DNA of 64,000 nucleotides. It comes from Candidatus Zixiibacteriota bacterium. GTDB taxonomy: Bacteria > Zixibacteria > MSB-5A5 > GN15 > FEB-12. The notes under the pieces were generated by a model. The model searched no databases and was not told where the DNA came from. It saw only the letters and a program-made list of their open reading frames with translations. The stretch spans positions 281,501 to 345,500 of the forward strand of contig JACZWU010000001.1 in assembly GCA_022571985.1 (NCBI GenBank), in the 5' to 3' direction. The position numbers were made by a program, and so were the translations under genes. Shown here piece after piece: positions 16,296-24,358 of the stretch; position 1 is the first letter of the stretch; each line of letters opens with the position of its first letter.

Positions 16296-17625
16296 TGGTC
16301 TCTGATTCTGTGGGCTCAAATATTTCTTTGAGGCTCTGAAATGACGTCTGGTAGTCATCTACTTCGTTGATGCCCTGGCGGAAAAAGTCCAGAAGTTTTC
16401 TATACTTTATGATGGCATCGTCAATTTCAGGATTTGAACCCTTGACATAAGCTCCTATATTTATCAAGTCTTCTGCTTCTCGATAAATGGCAATGACCTT
16501 TCTGGTCTGTGCCGCAAGTTCTATCTCTTCATCTGTCGCTACATTTTTCATCAAGCGGCTGACTGAATCCAGAATGTCAATGGCCGGATATTGATTGAGT
16601 GAGGCCATTTTTCGCGAAAGCGTTACGTGACCATCTAAAATAGAGCGTACTGCGTCGGCGATTGGCTCATTAAAATCGTCGCCTTCGACCAATACCGCAT
16701 AAAATCCGGTGATGGAGCCTTTCTCCGACAGCCCGGCCCGCTCAAGCAAAGCCGGCAGCATGGCAAATACCGAAGGTGTATATCCCTTTGTCGTCGGCGG
16801 TTCACCTGCAGCAATGCCGATTTCTCGCTGCGCCATTGAAACTCTGGTCAGAGAATCGAACAGCAGTAAAACGTGTTTGCCCTGGTCTCTGAAATATTCT
16901 GCTATGGCTGTTGCCACCATGGCCCCCTTGATTCTAATCAAGGGCGGCTCATCTGAGGTCACCGCCACTACTATTGAGTTTTTCATTCCCTCCGGACCCA
17001 GGTCGTTTTCGATAAACTCCCGTACTTCCCGGCCACGTTCACCAATTAAAGCGATTACATTAATGTCTGCCGATGTTCCTCTGGCCATCATGCCCAGCAT
17101 TACCGATTTTCCAACCCCGGAGCCGGCAAAAATCCCCAAACGCTGGCCCTGAGCTGTGCTCATAGTTAAATCAATTGACTTAATTCCGGTTAATAATCTT
17201 TCGGTGATTTTACGTCGTTTGAGCGCAGGAATCGGCTTATTGTTGACAGAAACTGTCGTCGAACTTTCGATCGGTCCGAGGTCGTCAATCGGCTGTCCCA
17301 GTCCTCCCAGTACACGACCAATCAACTCTCTGCCAACAGGAACTCTGAGCTCCTCATAATTTGAAGTCACAATAGAACCGGGAGTTATACCGGTAATAGG
17401 TCCAAGTGGCATGAGTACGATTCGATCGTCTCTGAAGCCGACTACTTCGGCTTTTATTTTGGTGCCGTTTTCTTTGCTTTCTATGGTACAAAGCCTGCCG
17501 ATTGAAACTGCCGGCCCGGCTGATTCTACAACCAGTCCGATCACTTTGGTAACTTTGCCGTAATGCTTAATAGGATTAAGCTGGTCAATTCTTTCGGCAT
17601 ACATCTTATAGGCGATTTGTGCCAA
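16282..17625 (-). CDS. fliI: Flagellar export ATPase FliI
   Basis: 447-residue type III secretion ATPase, related to F1-beta. Walker A is GIFAGSGVGKSVMLG; RGREVREFIENDLG, LLLFDSLTRVSMAQREIGIAAGEPP and KGYTPSVFAMLPALLERAG follow in order. The annotated start is TTG with GGGGA nine bases upstream; an ATG seven codons later (17604, MYAERIDQL) is an alternative with no obvious ribosome site. It is 5 nt after fliH, its regulator, and overlaps fliJ. Confidence 0.97.
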   Translation of the reverse strand: MAQIAYKMYAERIDQLNPIKHYGKVTKVIGLVVESAGPAVSIGRLCTIESKENGTKIKAEVVGFRDDRIVLMPLGPITGITPGSIVTSNYEELRVPVGRELIGRVLGGLGQPIDDLGPIESSTTVSVNNKPIPALKRRKITERLLTGIKSIDLTMSTAQGQRLGIFAGSGVGKSVMLGMMARGTSADINVIALIGERGREVREFIENDLGPEGMKNSIVVAVTSDEPPLIRIKGAMVATAIAEYFRDQGKHVLLLFDSLTRVSMAQREIGIAAGEPPTTKGYTPSVFAMLPALLERAGLSEKGSITGFYAVLVEGDDFNEPIADAVRSILDGHVTLSRKMASLNQYPAIDILDSVSRLMKNVATDEEIELAAQTRKVIAIYREAEDLINIGAYVKGSNPEIDDAIIKYRKLLDFFRQGINEVDDYQTSFQSLKEIFEPTESETNEKV

Positions 17626-17630
17626 AAGTT

Positions 17631-18323
17631 TTATTCCCCGGAAATTAGTGTCTGTTCGATTGAACTAAGCTGAGAATCAATTCTGGCGTCAATATCTCCG
17701 GTGGGTGTTTCTATCAGGCAGCCCCCGAAACTTACTCTGCTGTCAGGTTCTATTTTTATTTCTTTAATTGTAGAATTATTCTTTAAAAATTTGTCAATGT
17801 TCTGCTCTACAATGGGCAGATGGTCCGGATTAACTTTGATTTTGATAAAACTTTTGTCTACCAGACTATCAACAACTTTGCTGATGATATGCAGAGTCGC
17901 GTCCGGGTCAACCGAGACGGCATCGAAAGTCACTTTGCGGCTGATTTGCATTACCAGTGAAAGAATGTTCGTTTTGGCATCTTCGAAAAGCCGCTGTCTT
18001 TCGTTAATGGCTATAGCAATCGCACTTTCAAAATCCTTCAGCACTTTTTCTGCCTCAGCAAGTCCTTCTTTGAGCCCCTGCTGGTAACCTTGCTCCCGGC
18101 CTGATTTTTCGGAGAGCTCTTTTTCATGTGTCAGTACCTGATTAATTTTAATTATTTCACGGGCGGGTATCAATTTGATTCCGTCGGCAGCAGTTTCAAC
18201 ACGAACCTCAGGAAACACTTGAGTCAGAATCGTCACAGATTCGGCGTCTTTTTCCAGGTCCAGCCTCTGCTCACCGATATAAACCACAGGAGCTTCCTTT
18301 GTAATCCTGACAACTTTAGACAA
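17631..18323 (-). CDS. fliH: Flagellar assembly protein FliH
   Basis: 230-residue cytoplasmic regulator of FliI. The central Gly/Glu/Gln-rich helix (GREQGYQQGLKEGLAEAEKV) and the C-terminal V/A-ATPase E-subunit-like domain (VMQISRKVTF, VNPDHLPIVEQNI, SRVSFGGCLIETPTGDIDARIDSQLSSI) are typical. The start is TTG, overlapping the fliG stop by 8 nt, which indicates translational coupling. Confidence 0.93.
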   Translation of the reverse strand: MSKVVRITKEAPVVYIGEQRLDLEKDAESVTILTQVFPEVRVETAADGIKLIPAREIIKINQVLTHEKELSEKSGREQGYQQGLKEGLAEAEKVLKDFESAIAIAINERQRLFEDAKTNILSLVMQISRKVTFDAVSVDPDATLHIISKVVDSLVDKSFIKIKVNPDHLPIVEQNIDKFLKNNSTIKEIKIEPDSRVSFGGCLIETPTGDIDARIDSQLSSIEQTLISGE

Positions 18324-19335
18324 TGATATCCTCTTTGCCGCCGCGGCCGGAAATAATGATCTGACCTTCTTCTTCGAGTCTTCTGATTACCTCCACAATA
18401 CGGGATTGTGCTGTTTCAACATCGCTGAGTCTGGTGGGCCCCATGTATTCCATCTCTTCTTCGACCATCTTAGATACGCGCTCTGAAACATTGCTGAAGA
18501 TTTTATTTTTGACTTCATCGCTGGTGGCTTTAAGAGCAATCGATAGGTCTTTTGTCTCAACCTCTTTGAGAACTTTTTGAACGGAACGGTCATCAAGCAG
18601 GATAATATCATCAAAGACAAACATCATATTTTTAATTTCCGCAGCCAAATCCGCATCATCTGCCTCCAGTGAGAGCATAATATTTTTTTCGGCGGTTGTA
18701 TCCATCAGATTGAGCAATTCTGCCATAGCTTTGGCTCCGCCGGTCGCTGACATGTGGGACGAGCCTCCCTTTTCGAAGTGACCTTCGAGTGTTTGCTCTA
18801 TTTCACCTAGAATTTCCGGAGCAATTTTTTCCATTGTCGCAATTCGCAAAGCTACTTCGGCCTGAAGTTCCCCGGCAAATTCACTCAGTACAGAAGCGGA
18901 ATGTGACGGCGCCAACTGAGTCAGAATTAATGAGATTGTCTGCGGATGTTCACTTTGCAAAAATTGTGAAAGTTGCTTGGGGTCAATATCTTTCAGCAGC
19001 GAAAAACCTTTTGAATAGAGCGATGATTCCAGTCTGCTAAGAATATCTTTGGCCCTGGTTGGACCTACGGCCTTTTCCAGGATGATTTTAGCAAAATCCA
19101 CACCTCCCTGAGAAATGTATTGTCTGGCTTTAAAGATATCGTGACAGTCTTCAATAACTCTTTTTTCTATATCGGCCGGAACATCACGCATATTTGCTAT
19201 TTCTATGGTGATCCGTTCCAGGTCTTTTTCGTTCATTCCCTTGAGAACCAGGGCTGATACTTCTGCGCCAAATGCGATTAGAGCCACTGCCGCTTTTTGC
19301 ATCGAACTTAATTTGTCATATTCCATTTCTGGCAT
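18316..19335 (-). CDS. fliG: Flagellar motor switch protein FliG
   Basis: 339 residues, family-standard length. It forms the torque ring between the MS ring and the stator. It has the EHPQTISLILTQLAP motif in the middle domain and the charged C-terminal torque helix region (FDDIILLDDRSVQKVLKEVETKDLSIALK), ending in the usual MEYMGPTRLSDVE. It is 2 nt after fliF and overlaps fliH. Confidence 0.97.
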   Translation of the reverse strand: MPEMEYDKLSSMQKAAVALIAFGAEVSALVLKGMNEKDLERITIEIANMRDVPADIEKRVIEDCHDIFKARQYISQGGVDFAKIILEKAVGPTRAKDILSRLESSLYSKGFSLLKDIDPKQLSQFLQSEHPQTISLILTQLAPSHSASVLSEFAGELQAEVALRIATMEKIAPEILGEIEQTLEGHFEKGGSSHMSATGGAKAMAELLNLMDTTAEKNIMLSLEADDADLAAEIKNMMFVFDDIILLDDRSVQKVLKEVETKDLSIALKATSDEVKNKIFSNVSERVSKMVEEEMEYMGPTRLSDVETAQSRIVEVIRRLEEEGQIIISGRGGKEDIIV

Positions 19336-19337
19336 AA

Positions 19338-20897
19338 TTAATCAACCATTATTGTTTTAATTACTTTGGCTATTTCTTCCGGTTGCCCCTTGGCAGTTTC
19401 CTGCATCTGGTCAATCAGAGTTGGTTCGCGTTTTTCTGCTACAATCGGCTGAACTTCTGGCGCTTGACTGATAGGCGATACCTGCGCTGACGGAGAACTG
19501 GCAACTCTTAGCGGTTGTGAAGGAATAGCCAATTTGCCCAGCACTTCAAAGAATTTTCTGACTCGTTTCTTTACGAAGAAAAACAGGAATACAAACAAGA
19601 GCACCGTGCCAACTTTTTGAGCAATCTCCATGATGAATTCTCTCATGTACATTGAGTCTAAAGCTGTCTGGTCGACTTGCATCGACCCGTGGTCAAAGGA
19701 AATGTTGAACATTTCTATCTGGTCGCTTCTCTGCTGATCAAAGCCTACTGCATTTCTGACTATCGAAGAAAGTCTGTCGAGTTCTTCCTGACCACGAGGC
19801 TGATATATCGGTTCGCCGCCTTCTTCTTCGGCAGGAGTGTAAATGCCGTCAATCATTACCGCTATAGAAAGCCGGTCGACTGTACCCACCGCGTTGACTA
19901 TATGCTCGACGGTTTTGTTAAGTTCATAGTTGGTTATGGTTGTTTCTGTGGACGACTCTTCTTCGTTTTCGGCAGCTTCTTCCTGCTTATCTACTGAACT
20001 ATTGGTGGCACGTGTTTTTTCTTCGCTCCTGACTGAAGGCGTATTGGGATCATAAGTCTCGACGGTTCGTTCAACCTGCTGAAAATTAAGGTCTACAGTT
20101 ATGCGAACAACCGCTTTGCCAGCACCCAGCACAGTGGCCAGCATAGATTCTGCCTTATCTTCAAGGTACTGTTCTACGTTCTTGCGAACCTGAAGCTGTG
20201 ATGACGACAGACCGGCCAGAGGGTCATGTTGCTGCCCCGACGATAATAGATTGCCGTTGTAGTCAACAATTGTGATTTTATCAGGAGTTAAGCCTTCAAC
20301 AGATGAAGCCACCAAGTGAGTTATACCATTAATCTGCATACCCGACAGGCCACTGTTTCCTTTTAGTTTGAGTACAACCGAGGCCGTGGTTTGATTTTGG
20401 TCTTTTTTAAACAATCTGTCTTTGGGCATAACCAGGTGCACTCTGGCAGCAGATACTTCATCTAACTGTATAATCGTACGAGTCAGCTCTCCCTCAAGGG
20501 CGCGGCGGAAATTTAAGTTTTGCAGAAAATCCGTCATACCCAGCTGATTCTGGTCAAAAATTGAATACCCCAAATACCCTGCGTTGGGCAGTCCTTCTGA
20601 GGCCAGACTAATTCTGGTCTGGTAGACTTTGTCGGAAGGAACGTCTATAGCGTGACCGCTTTGAGATATTGTGAAAGGAATTTTGTTGTCATTTAGATAA
20701 GTAATTATCTCGCCCGATGCTTGTTCGCTGAGATTAGAATAGAGACGTGCGTAAGTAACGCTGCTCAGCCAGCCGACCATAAAGACTATACCGACAATTG
20801 ATCCTGCTGTAATACCAAACAGCAGCATCACCTGACTGGCAGTCATCTGGCCAACATAGGCCATTAAATTTTCCCAGAACGCCTTAAGCTGTTCCAT
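19338..20897 (-). CDS. fliF: Flagellar MS-ring protein FliF
   Basis: 519-residue inner-membrane ring protein. It has two membrane helices (about 20-45 and 425-445) around a periplasmic YscJ-like region (LYSNLSEQASGEIITYLNDNKIPF, RALEGELTRTI, ARVHLVMPKDRLF) and a Ser/Glu-rich linker (about 290-320). The C-terminal tail that binds FliG follows the second helix. It is first in the chain fliF-fliG-fliH-fliI-fliJ and 67 nt after fliE. Confidence 0.97.
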   Translation of the reverse strand: MEQLKAFWENLMAYVGQMTASQVMLLFGITAGSIVGIVFMVGWLSSVTYARLYSNLSEQASGEIITYLNDNKIPFTISQSGHAIDVPSDKVYQTRISLASEGLPNAGYLGYSIFDQNQLGMTDFLQNLNFRRALEGELTRTIIQLDEVSAARVHLVMPKDRLFKKDQNQTTASVVLKLKGNSGLSGMQINGITHLVASSVEGLTPDKITIVDYNGNLLSSGQQHDPLAGLSSSQLQVRKNVEQYLEDKAESMLATVLGAGKAVVRITVDLNFQQVERTVETYDPNTPSVRSEEKTRATNSSVDKQEEAAENEEESSTETTITNYELNKTVEHIVNAVGTVDRLSIAVMIDGIYTPAEEEGGEPIYQPRGQEELDRLSSIVRNAVGFDQQRSDQIEMFNISFDHGSMQVDQTALDSMYMREFIMEIAQKVGTVLLFVFLFFFVKKRVRKFFEVLGKLAIPSQPLRVASSPSAQVSPISQAPEVQPIVAEKREPTLIDQMQETAKGQPEEIAKVIKTIMVD

Positions 20898-20964
20898 TTA
20901 AGTTCCTATCTATATGTATTGATGCGACATCCTATTGTCACATCAGCCCATCTTAAAATCCTAT

Positions 20965-21285
20965 TTAGATGGGCATTCTGATCAGTTCATTATAGGCACT
21001 GATCAGTCTGTTTCTAATTTCCAATAACAGATCGGTTGCCAGTCCGGCCTCCTCAGCCTTTATCATGACCTGATGTAGTTCCACCGGGTCGCCGTTCATC
21101 AGCGCCTCCTGCGCCTTGCCGGATTCAGTATGCAACTGGTTGACCGAATTTATCAAATCTGTTAAGAGATTTCCAAATTCTGCTTTTGATTCCGGACTGA
21201 CGGCTTCAATGCCGGGCTTAACTACCTTAATCTGGTCAGCTAATCCGGGAATCAACTTCATGCTGTTTATTGAACCTACAGACAT
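20965..21285 (-). CDS. fliE: Flagellar hook-basal body protein FliE
   Basis: 106-residue MS-ring/rod junction protein. The FliE core is clear: FGNLLTDLINSVNQLHTESGKAQEALMNGD, ELHQVMIKAEEAGLATDLLLEIRNRLISAYNELIRMPI. The C-terminal RNRLISAYNEIMRM-type ending is diagnostic. It is placed three bases after an unknown 109-residue ORF and upstream of fliF, as in many flgBC-fliEFGHIJ operons. Confidence 0.96.
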   Translation of the reverse strand: MSVGSINSMKLIPGLADQIKVVKPGIEAVSPESKAEFGNLLTDLINSVNQLHTESGKAQEALMNGDPVELHQVMIKAEEAGLATDLLLEIRNRLISAYNELIRMPI

Positions 21286-21288
21286 GTT

Positions 21289-21618
21289 TTATACCTTAAC
21301 GTCAATAATCTTGCCGACCGCTTCTGGCGATTCAATACTTCTATCATTTCTGGAATAGCCGAGTTTCGAGACAGAGTTTTCACTTATGACTTTTATCAGC
21401 TGGTCCAGGGCTGCCTTTTCAGAACCGTTCAAGACGTTTTCGGTAATTACCGTAGACGGCTTGATAGATACTGCAGAAATCGCGTTTTCCTGCTGAGGGC
21501 TGATTGTCAGTTTTGAATTGACTTTATCCGCTGCCTCCTGCTGTTTGCCGGCGCGATCTAAGTTGTTAACGCTTTGAACGTGTTGATAAGCACTAATTCC
21601 TATGGGGCTAATCTTCAT
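21289..21618 (-). CDS. Unknown small flagellar-operon protein
   Basis: 109 residues, not recognised. It begins MKISPIGISAYQHVQ, is polar, without a signal peptide or membrane segment, and has a disordered Gln/Ser-rich middle followed by a predicted helix (KAALDQLIKVISENS). It lies between flgC (17 nt upstream) and fliE (3 nt downstream) and must be co-transcribed with them. The start MKI-x-I and the central KVNSKLTISPQQ faintly recall the anti-sigma factor FlgM, but the similarity is too weak to name it. A chaperone or regulator of early assembly is equally possible. Confidence 0.75.
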   Translation of the reverse strand: MKISPIGISAYQHVQSVNNLDRAGKQQEAADKVNSKLTISPQQENAISAVSIKPSTVITENVLNGSEKAALDQLIKVISENSVSKLGYSRNDRSIESPEAVGKIIDVKV

Positions 21619-21635
21619 CTTTGTCCTCTAAAAGT

Positions 21636-22130
21636 TTATATGTCCAGCGCCTCGCTGGCCATATTCTTGGCGGCTGAGATGGCAACTGTGTTTGCTTCGT
21701 ATGCTCGGGAAGCAGCCATCATATCTACCATTTCAGTAATAATTTCTACATCCGGCATTTTGACATATCCCTCTTCGTCGGCGTGTGGATGACTGGGCTC
21801 ATAAATCAATTTGAAAGCATCTTTGGCAGCTCGTTCTGTCTTCCACTGTGCTTTAGAGATTTCCATTGATCCGCTGGCCGTTTGTCCGGCACCTGTCATA
21901 TGCTTTGAGTTTGTACGCCGAAGTTTGCTGCCTGCTTTTTGCATCAGCGTGCTGAATTTTAATTTTTCGCGGTTCTCAATGACTACTACGGACTGACGGC
22001 GGTACGGACCGCCTTCTTTGGTCTTGGTTGTTTCAGCATTGGCGATATTTTCTGCCACAGCATTCATCTTCGCACGCTGTACTGATAAACCTGCCGCTGA
22101 AACTTTTATGGCGTTTAGAATTCCTGACAT
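21636..22130 (-). CDS. flgC: Proximal rod protein FlgC
   Basis: 164-residue rod protein. N-terminus LNAIKVSAAGLSVQRAKMNAVAENIANAETTKT, central PYRRQSVVV and the C-terminal YVKMPDVEIITEMVDMMAASRAYEANTVAI are standard FlgC motifs. It follows flgB by 8 nt. Confidence 0.97.
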   Translation of the reverse strand: MSGILNAIKVSAAGLSVQRAKMNAVAENIANAETTKTKEGGPYRRQSVVVIENREKLKFSTLMQKAGSKLRRTNSKHMTGAGQTASGSMEISKAQWKTERAAKDAFKLIYEPSHPHADEEGYVKMPDVEIITEMVDMMAASRAYEANTVAISAAKNMASEALDI

Positions 22131-22138
22131 ATCTTATC

Positions 22139-22552
22139 CTACCTGCTGGTAATAGCCTTTCTTATGCCATCAAACTTACTTTGCAGAAGTCTGGCTCCGA
22201 TTGTAAAAAGAAGTTCGTTCTGGGCCATATCTGAAATTTCTATATCAATATCTACTGAATTAAGCTCGCCCTTGACAATCGCCGTCTCTTCTACCTTAGG
22301 AGGACGATTCTTGTGCTGCCCCAGAGCTATATGAGCCGGGTTGGTCAGCTCTCCTTTGAGTTTTTGAGTATTACCATTAAGCTTTTTGAATTCTTCTTCA
22401 AAATTAATATCACGGCTTTTGTAACCAGGAGTGCCGACATTAGCCACATTGCCTGCTTTTAGCTTATGGCGCAGCGAGGCCAGATTCAGATAGTTTTCCA
22501 GCTTGGGAACGCCGCTCTTTATAAATAGAAAATTTTGTAACTTACTAATCAT
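22139..22552 (-). CDS. flgB: Proximal rod protein FlgB
   Basis: 137-residue rod protein with NVANVGTPGYKSRDINFEEEF and the C-terminal DIDIEISDMAQNELLFTIGARLL. I start it at the ATG at 22552 (ISKLQNFLF): the perfect sigma54 promoter at 22590-22604 predicts a transcript beginning near 22578, so a longer reading starting at 22654 lies outside the mRNA. It opens the flgBC-orf-fliEFGHIJ operon. Confidence 0.94.
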   Translation of the reverse strand: MISKLQNFLFIKSGVPKLENYLNLASLRHKLKAGNVANVGTPGYKSRDINFEEEFKKLNGNTQKLKGELTNPAHIALGQHKNRPPKVEETAIVKGELNSVDIDIEISDMAQNELLFTIGARLLQSKFDGIRKAITSR

Positions 22553-22589
22553 TATATTTCTAATCCAAAGTTTCTCGGTCAGACGTATT

Positions 22590-22604
22590 GCAACGATTGT
22601 GCCA
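22590..22604 (-). promoter_or_regulatory. Sigma54 promoter of the flgB operon
   Basis: The minus strand reads TTGGCAC-AATCG-TTGC, a perfect match to the -24/-12 consensus. The predicted start is near 22578, giving a 26-nt leader before the flgB ATG at 22552. The motif GGAAATAATTTC at 22692-22703 lies 88 bp upstream of the -24 element. Confidence 0.88.
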
Positions 22605-22691
22605 AAATAGCGCTGTCGCATTAACGCCTTGCTGTCCATTATGTTAGACTTCAAAGCTAGTACGTATTGAGCTAAGTTCTGAGACTGTAAT

Positions 22692-22703
22692 GGAAATAAT
22701 TTC
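22692..22703 (-). promoter_or_regulatory. Candidate activator (enhancer) site upstream of flgB
   Basis: GAAATAATTTC is an odd palindrome (GAAAT-A-ATTTC) 88 bp upstream of the flgB -24 element. Its close copy precedes the flgF sigma54 promoter at 89 bp. The distance suits an NtrC-type activator. It overlaps the end of motB's 3' side intergenic region. It is inferred from recurrence of motif and distance. Confidence 0.45.
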
Positions 22704-22726
22704 TGAACAAGGCGGTAAAATCTTAC

Positions 22727-23467
22727 CTAACCATTAAAGTCATATAGTGACGACGATGGCTCTTTTATGGAAAGTACATCTGTAAGAATGACTACATCAA
22801 CCCGGCGGTTTTGGGCTCGATTTTCTATTGAGGTATTGGGCACCATTGGGCGAAACTCGCCATAACCGAGCGCTGATATCCTCTCAGCCGGAAAGTTGTG
22901 ACTTTCGACAAAGTATTCAACAACCGAAGTCGCCCGAGCTACCGAAAGCTCCCAGTTTGAAGTAAAGTTAACATTCTTAATGGGCCGGTCATCGGTATGC
23001 CCTTCAATGCGGATATGATTTTTGGTATCTTTAATCTCTGCATAGATCAGGTCAAGAACATTCAGAGCCGCATTGCGCAGCTTTTCCGAGCCTTCATCAA
23101 ATAGAGCAGTCTCCATAATATGAACAACCAGACCCCGCTCGGTGATTTCAGTTTTAATTTTTTTCTGTTTATCAACTTGTTCAAACTTCTTATCTATCAG
23201 TTGCTGCAGCATTTTCAGCTTGCCTATTTTGAGAACACCATGCCCTTTTGATGATTGCTTGTCCTTAAATCTCAGGACAGCGTTGTTACCGCCTTTTAGT
23301 ACAGCCTGCAGCTCTGCAGTAACCTCACCAAACTTTTTGGCATCAAGGCGCGACATTGAATACATCACGATAAAGAATGCCAGCAGCAGTGTTATCAGAT
23401 CAGCGTAGGTCAGCAGCCATCGATCGGTGTTATCGTGATGAAAAATTTTTCTTTTCTTACGCCGCAT
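22727..23467 (-). CDS. motB: Flagellar motor stator protein MotB
   Basis: 246-residue stator subunit. A basic N-terminus is followed by one membrane helix (about 16-38) containing the essential proton-binding aspartate D23 (TYADLITLLLAFFIV). The C-terminal OmpA-like peptidoglycan-binding domain shows IRIEGHTDDRPI and NWELSVARATSVVEYF, then ALGYGEFRP and NRRVDVVI. It is 5 nt after motA. The final 15 residues are a short polar tail. Confidence 0.96.
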   Translation of the reverse strand: MRRKKRKIFHHDNTDRWLLTYADLITLLLAFFIVMYSMSRLDAKKFGEVTAELQAVLKGGNNAVLRFKDKQSSKGHGVLKIGKLKMLQQLIDKKFEQVDKQKKIKTEITERGLVVHIMETALFDEGSEKLRNAALNVLDLIYAEIKDTKNHIRIEGHTDDRPIKNVNFTSNWELSVARATSVVEYFVESHNFPAERISALGYGEFRPMVPNTSIENRAQNRRVDVVILTDVLSIKEPSSSLYDFNG

Positions 23468-23472
23468 TTTAT

Positions 23473-24231
23473 CTATTCATCGCGGGTGTGAGGAGGAATA
23501 AAACAGTGAAGTCTTGTTTTGATATTACGCGGGTTGTCACCGGATTGAATAGCCACCACCCCTTCGGTGATAAGCTCCCAGTGCGACATCTCTTCTTCAT
23601 GCCTTAATCTCAGTTTGTCAGCGATTGGCAGCAAAAAAACATTTGCCAAAGCAACACCCCAAAGAGTTGCTATAAAAGCTGCCGCAATTGCAGCCGCCAT
23701 TTTGCCGGCATCATCTGTGTTACCAAGAGTATGCACCAGACCTAAGACAGTGCCTAAAATTCCCATAGTCGGTGCAAAACCGCCGGCTTTCTGGAAAAAG
23801 TCTATCCCCTTTTTGTGACGCTCTTCAAGATATGTCATTTCACTGTCGAGAATTTCTTTGAGAGTGGATACTTCGGTACCGTCAATAACTAACTGGACCG
23901 CTTTTTTCAAGAATCTGTCTTTTACTTCCCTCATGTCCGATTCAAGGCCCAAAATCCCCTCGCGTCTGGCCTTTTCAGCCAGCTTAACAATTAGCTCGAT
24001 AGTTGAATGCGTAGACAGCGATATTCCTGTGAAAGCAAGCCGCAGATAAGTGGGCAGACTGAAAACTGTTTTCATGGAGGTGGTAATCATGGTAGCCCCG
24101 AAAGTCCCGCCTACTACAATCAGAATTGGACCGGCCATAAAAATGGCAGCTATGTTTCCGCCTTCAATAGTGAATGCTCCCAGGATAGCCCCCACAGCTA
24201 TAATGAGGCCCAGAACTGTTGCAAAATCCAT
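23473..24231 (-). CDS. motA: Flagellar motor stator protein MotA
   Basis: 252-residue MotA with four membrane helices (about 4-24, 28-50, 150-175, 180-205) and the cytoplasmic loop that engages FliG (KAVQLVIDGTEVSTLKEILDSEM). The conserved FAPTMGILGTVLGLVHTL and AAAIAAAFIATLWGVALAN segments are present. It pairs with motB downstream. A GCCGATAT -10-like box lies upstream at about 24292-24299, but no convincing -35 accompanies it. Confidence 0.96.
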   Translation of the reverse strand: MDFATVLGLIIAVGAILGAFTIEGGNIAAIFMAGPILIVVGGTFGATMITTSMKTVFSLPTYLRLAFTGISLSTHSTIELIVKLAEKARREGILGLESDMREVKDRFLKKAVQLVIDGTEVSTLKEILDSEMTYLEERHKKGIDFFQKAGGFAPTMGILGTVLGLVHTLGNTDDAGKMAAAIAAAFIATLWGVALANVFLLPIADKLRLRHEEEMSHWELITEGVVAIQSGDNPRNIKTRLHCFIPPHTRDE

Positions 24232-24306
24232 CTGTTTACCGTTCTAAATCTGTGGTTTAACTGTTCAAAATGCCGGCAATTTCTGTCTGCTTGTATATCG
24301 GCAGAA

Positions 24307-24328
24307 AGCCGGCTCTTTCAAGCCGGCT
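24307..24328 (-). terminator. Terminator hairpin after the NtrC-type regulator gene
   Basis: AGCCGGCT-loop of 6-AGCCGGCT forms a perfect 8-bp G+C-rich stem 31 nt after the stop of the regulator gene, followed on the minus strand by TTTCTG. The T-run is short, so termination may be partial; it separates the two-component genes from motAB. Confidence 0.55.
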
Positions 24329-24358
24329 AAAGTGGATTTTACTGTTCGAAAAAAGAGG

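Noticed and set aside
17611-17626. TTGGCAC before fliI as a sigma54 promoter
   Set aside because: The -12 GC dinucleotide is not at the required spacing, and the site is inside the fliH-fliI junction of an operon.
24292-24299. GCCGATAT as a sigma28 -10 box for motA
   Set aside because: The -10 matches 7 of 8, but the sequence 11 nt upstream (TTGAAAGA) does not match TAAAGTTT, and the box abuts the terminator hairpin.
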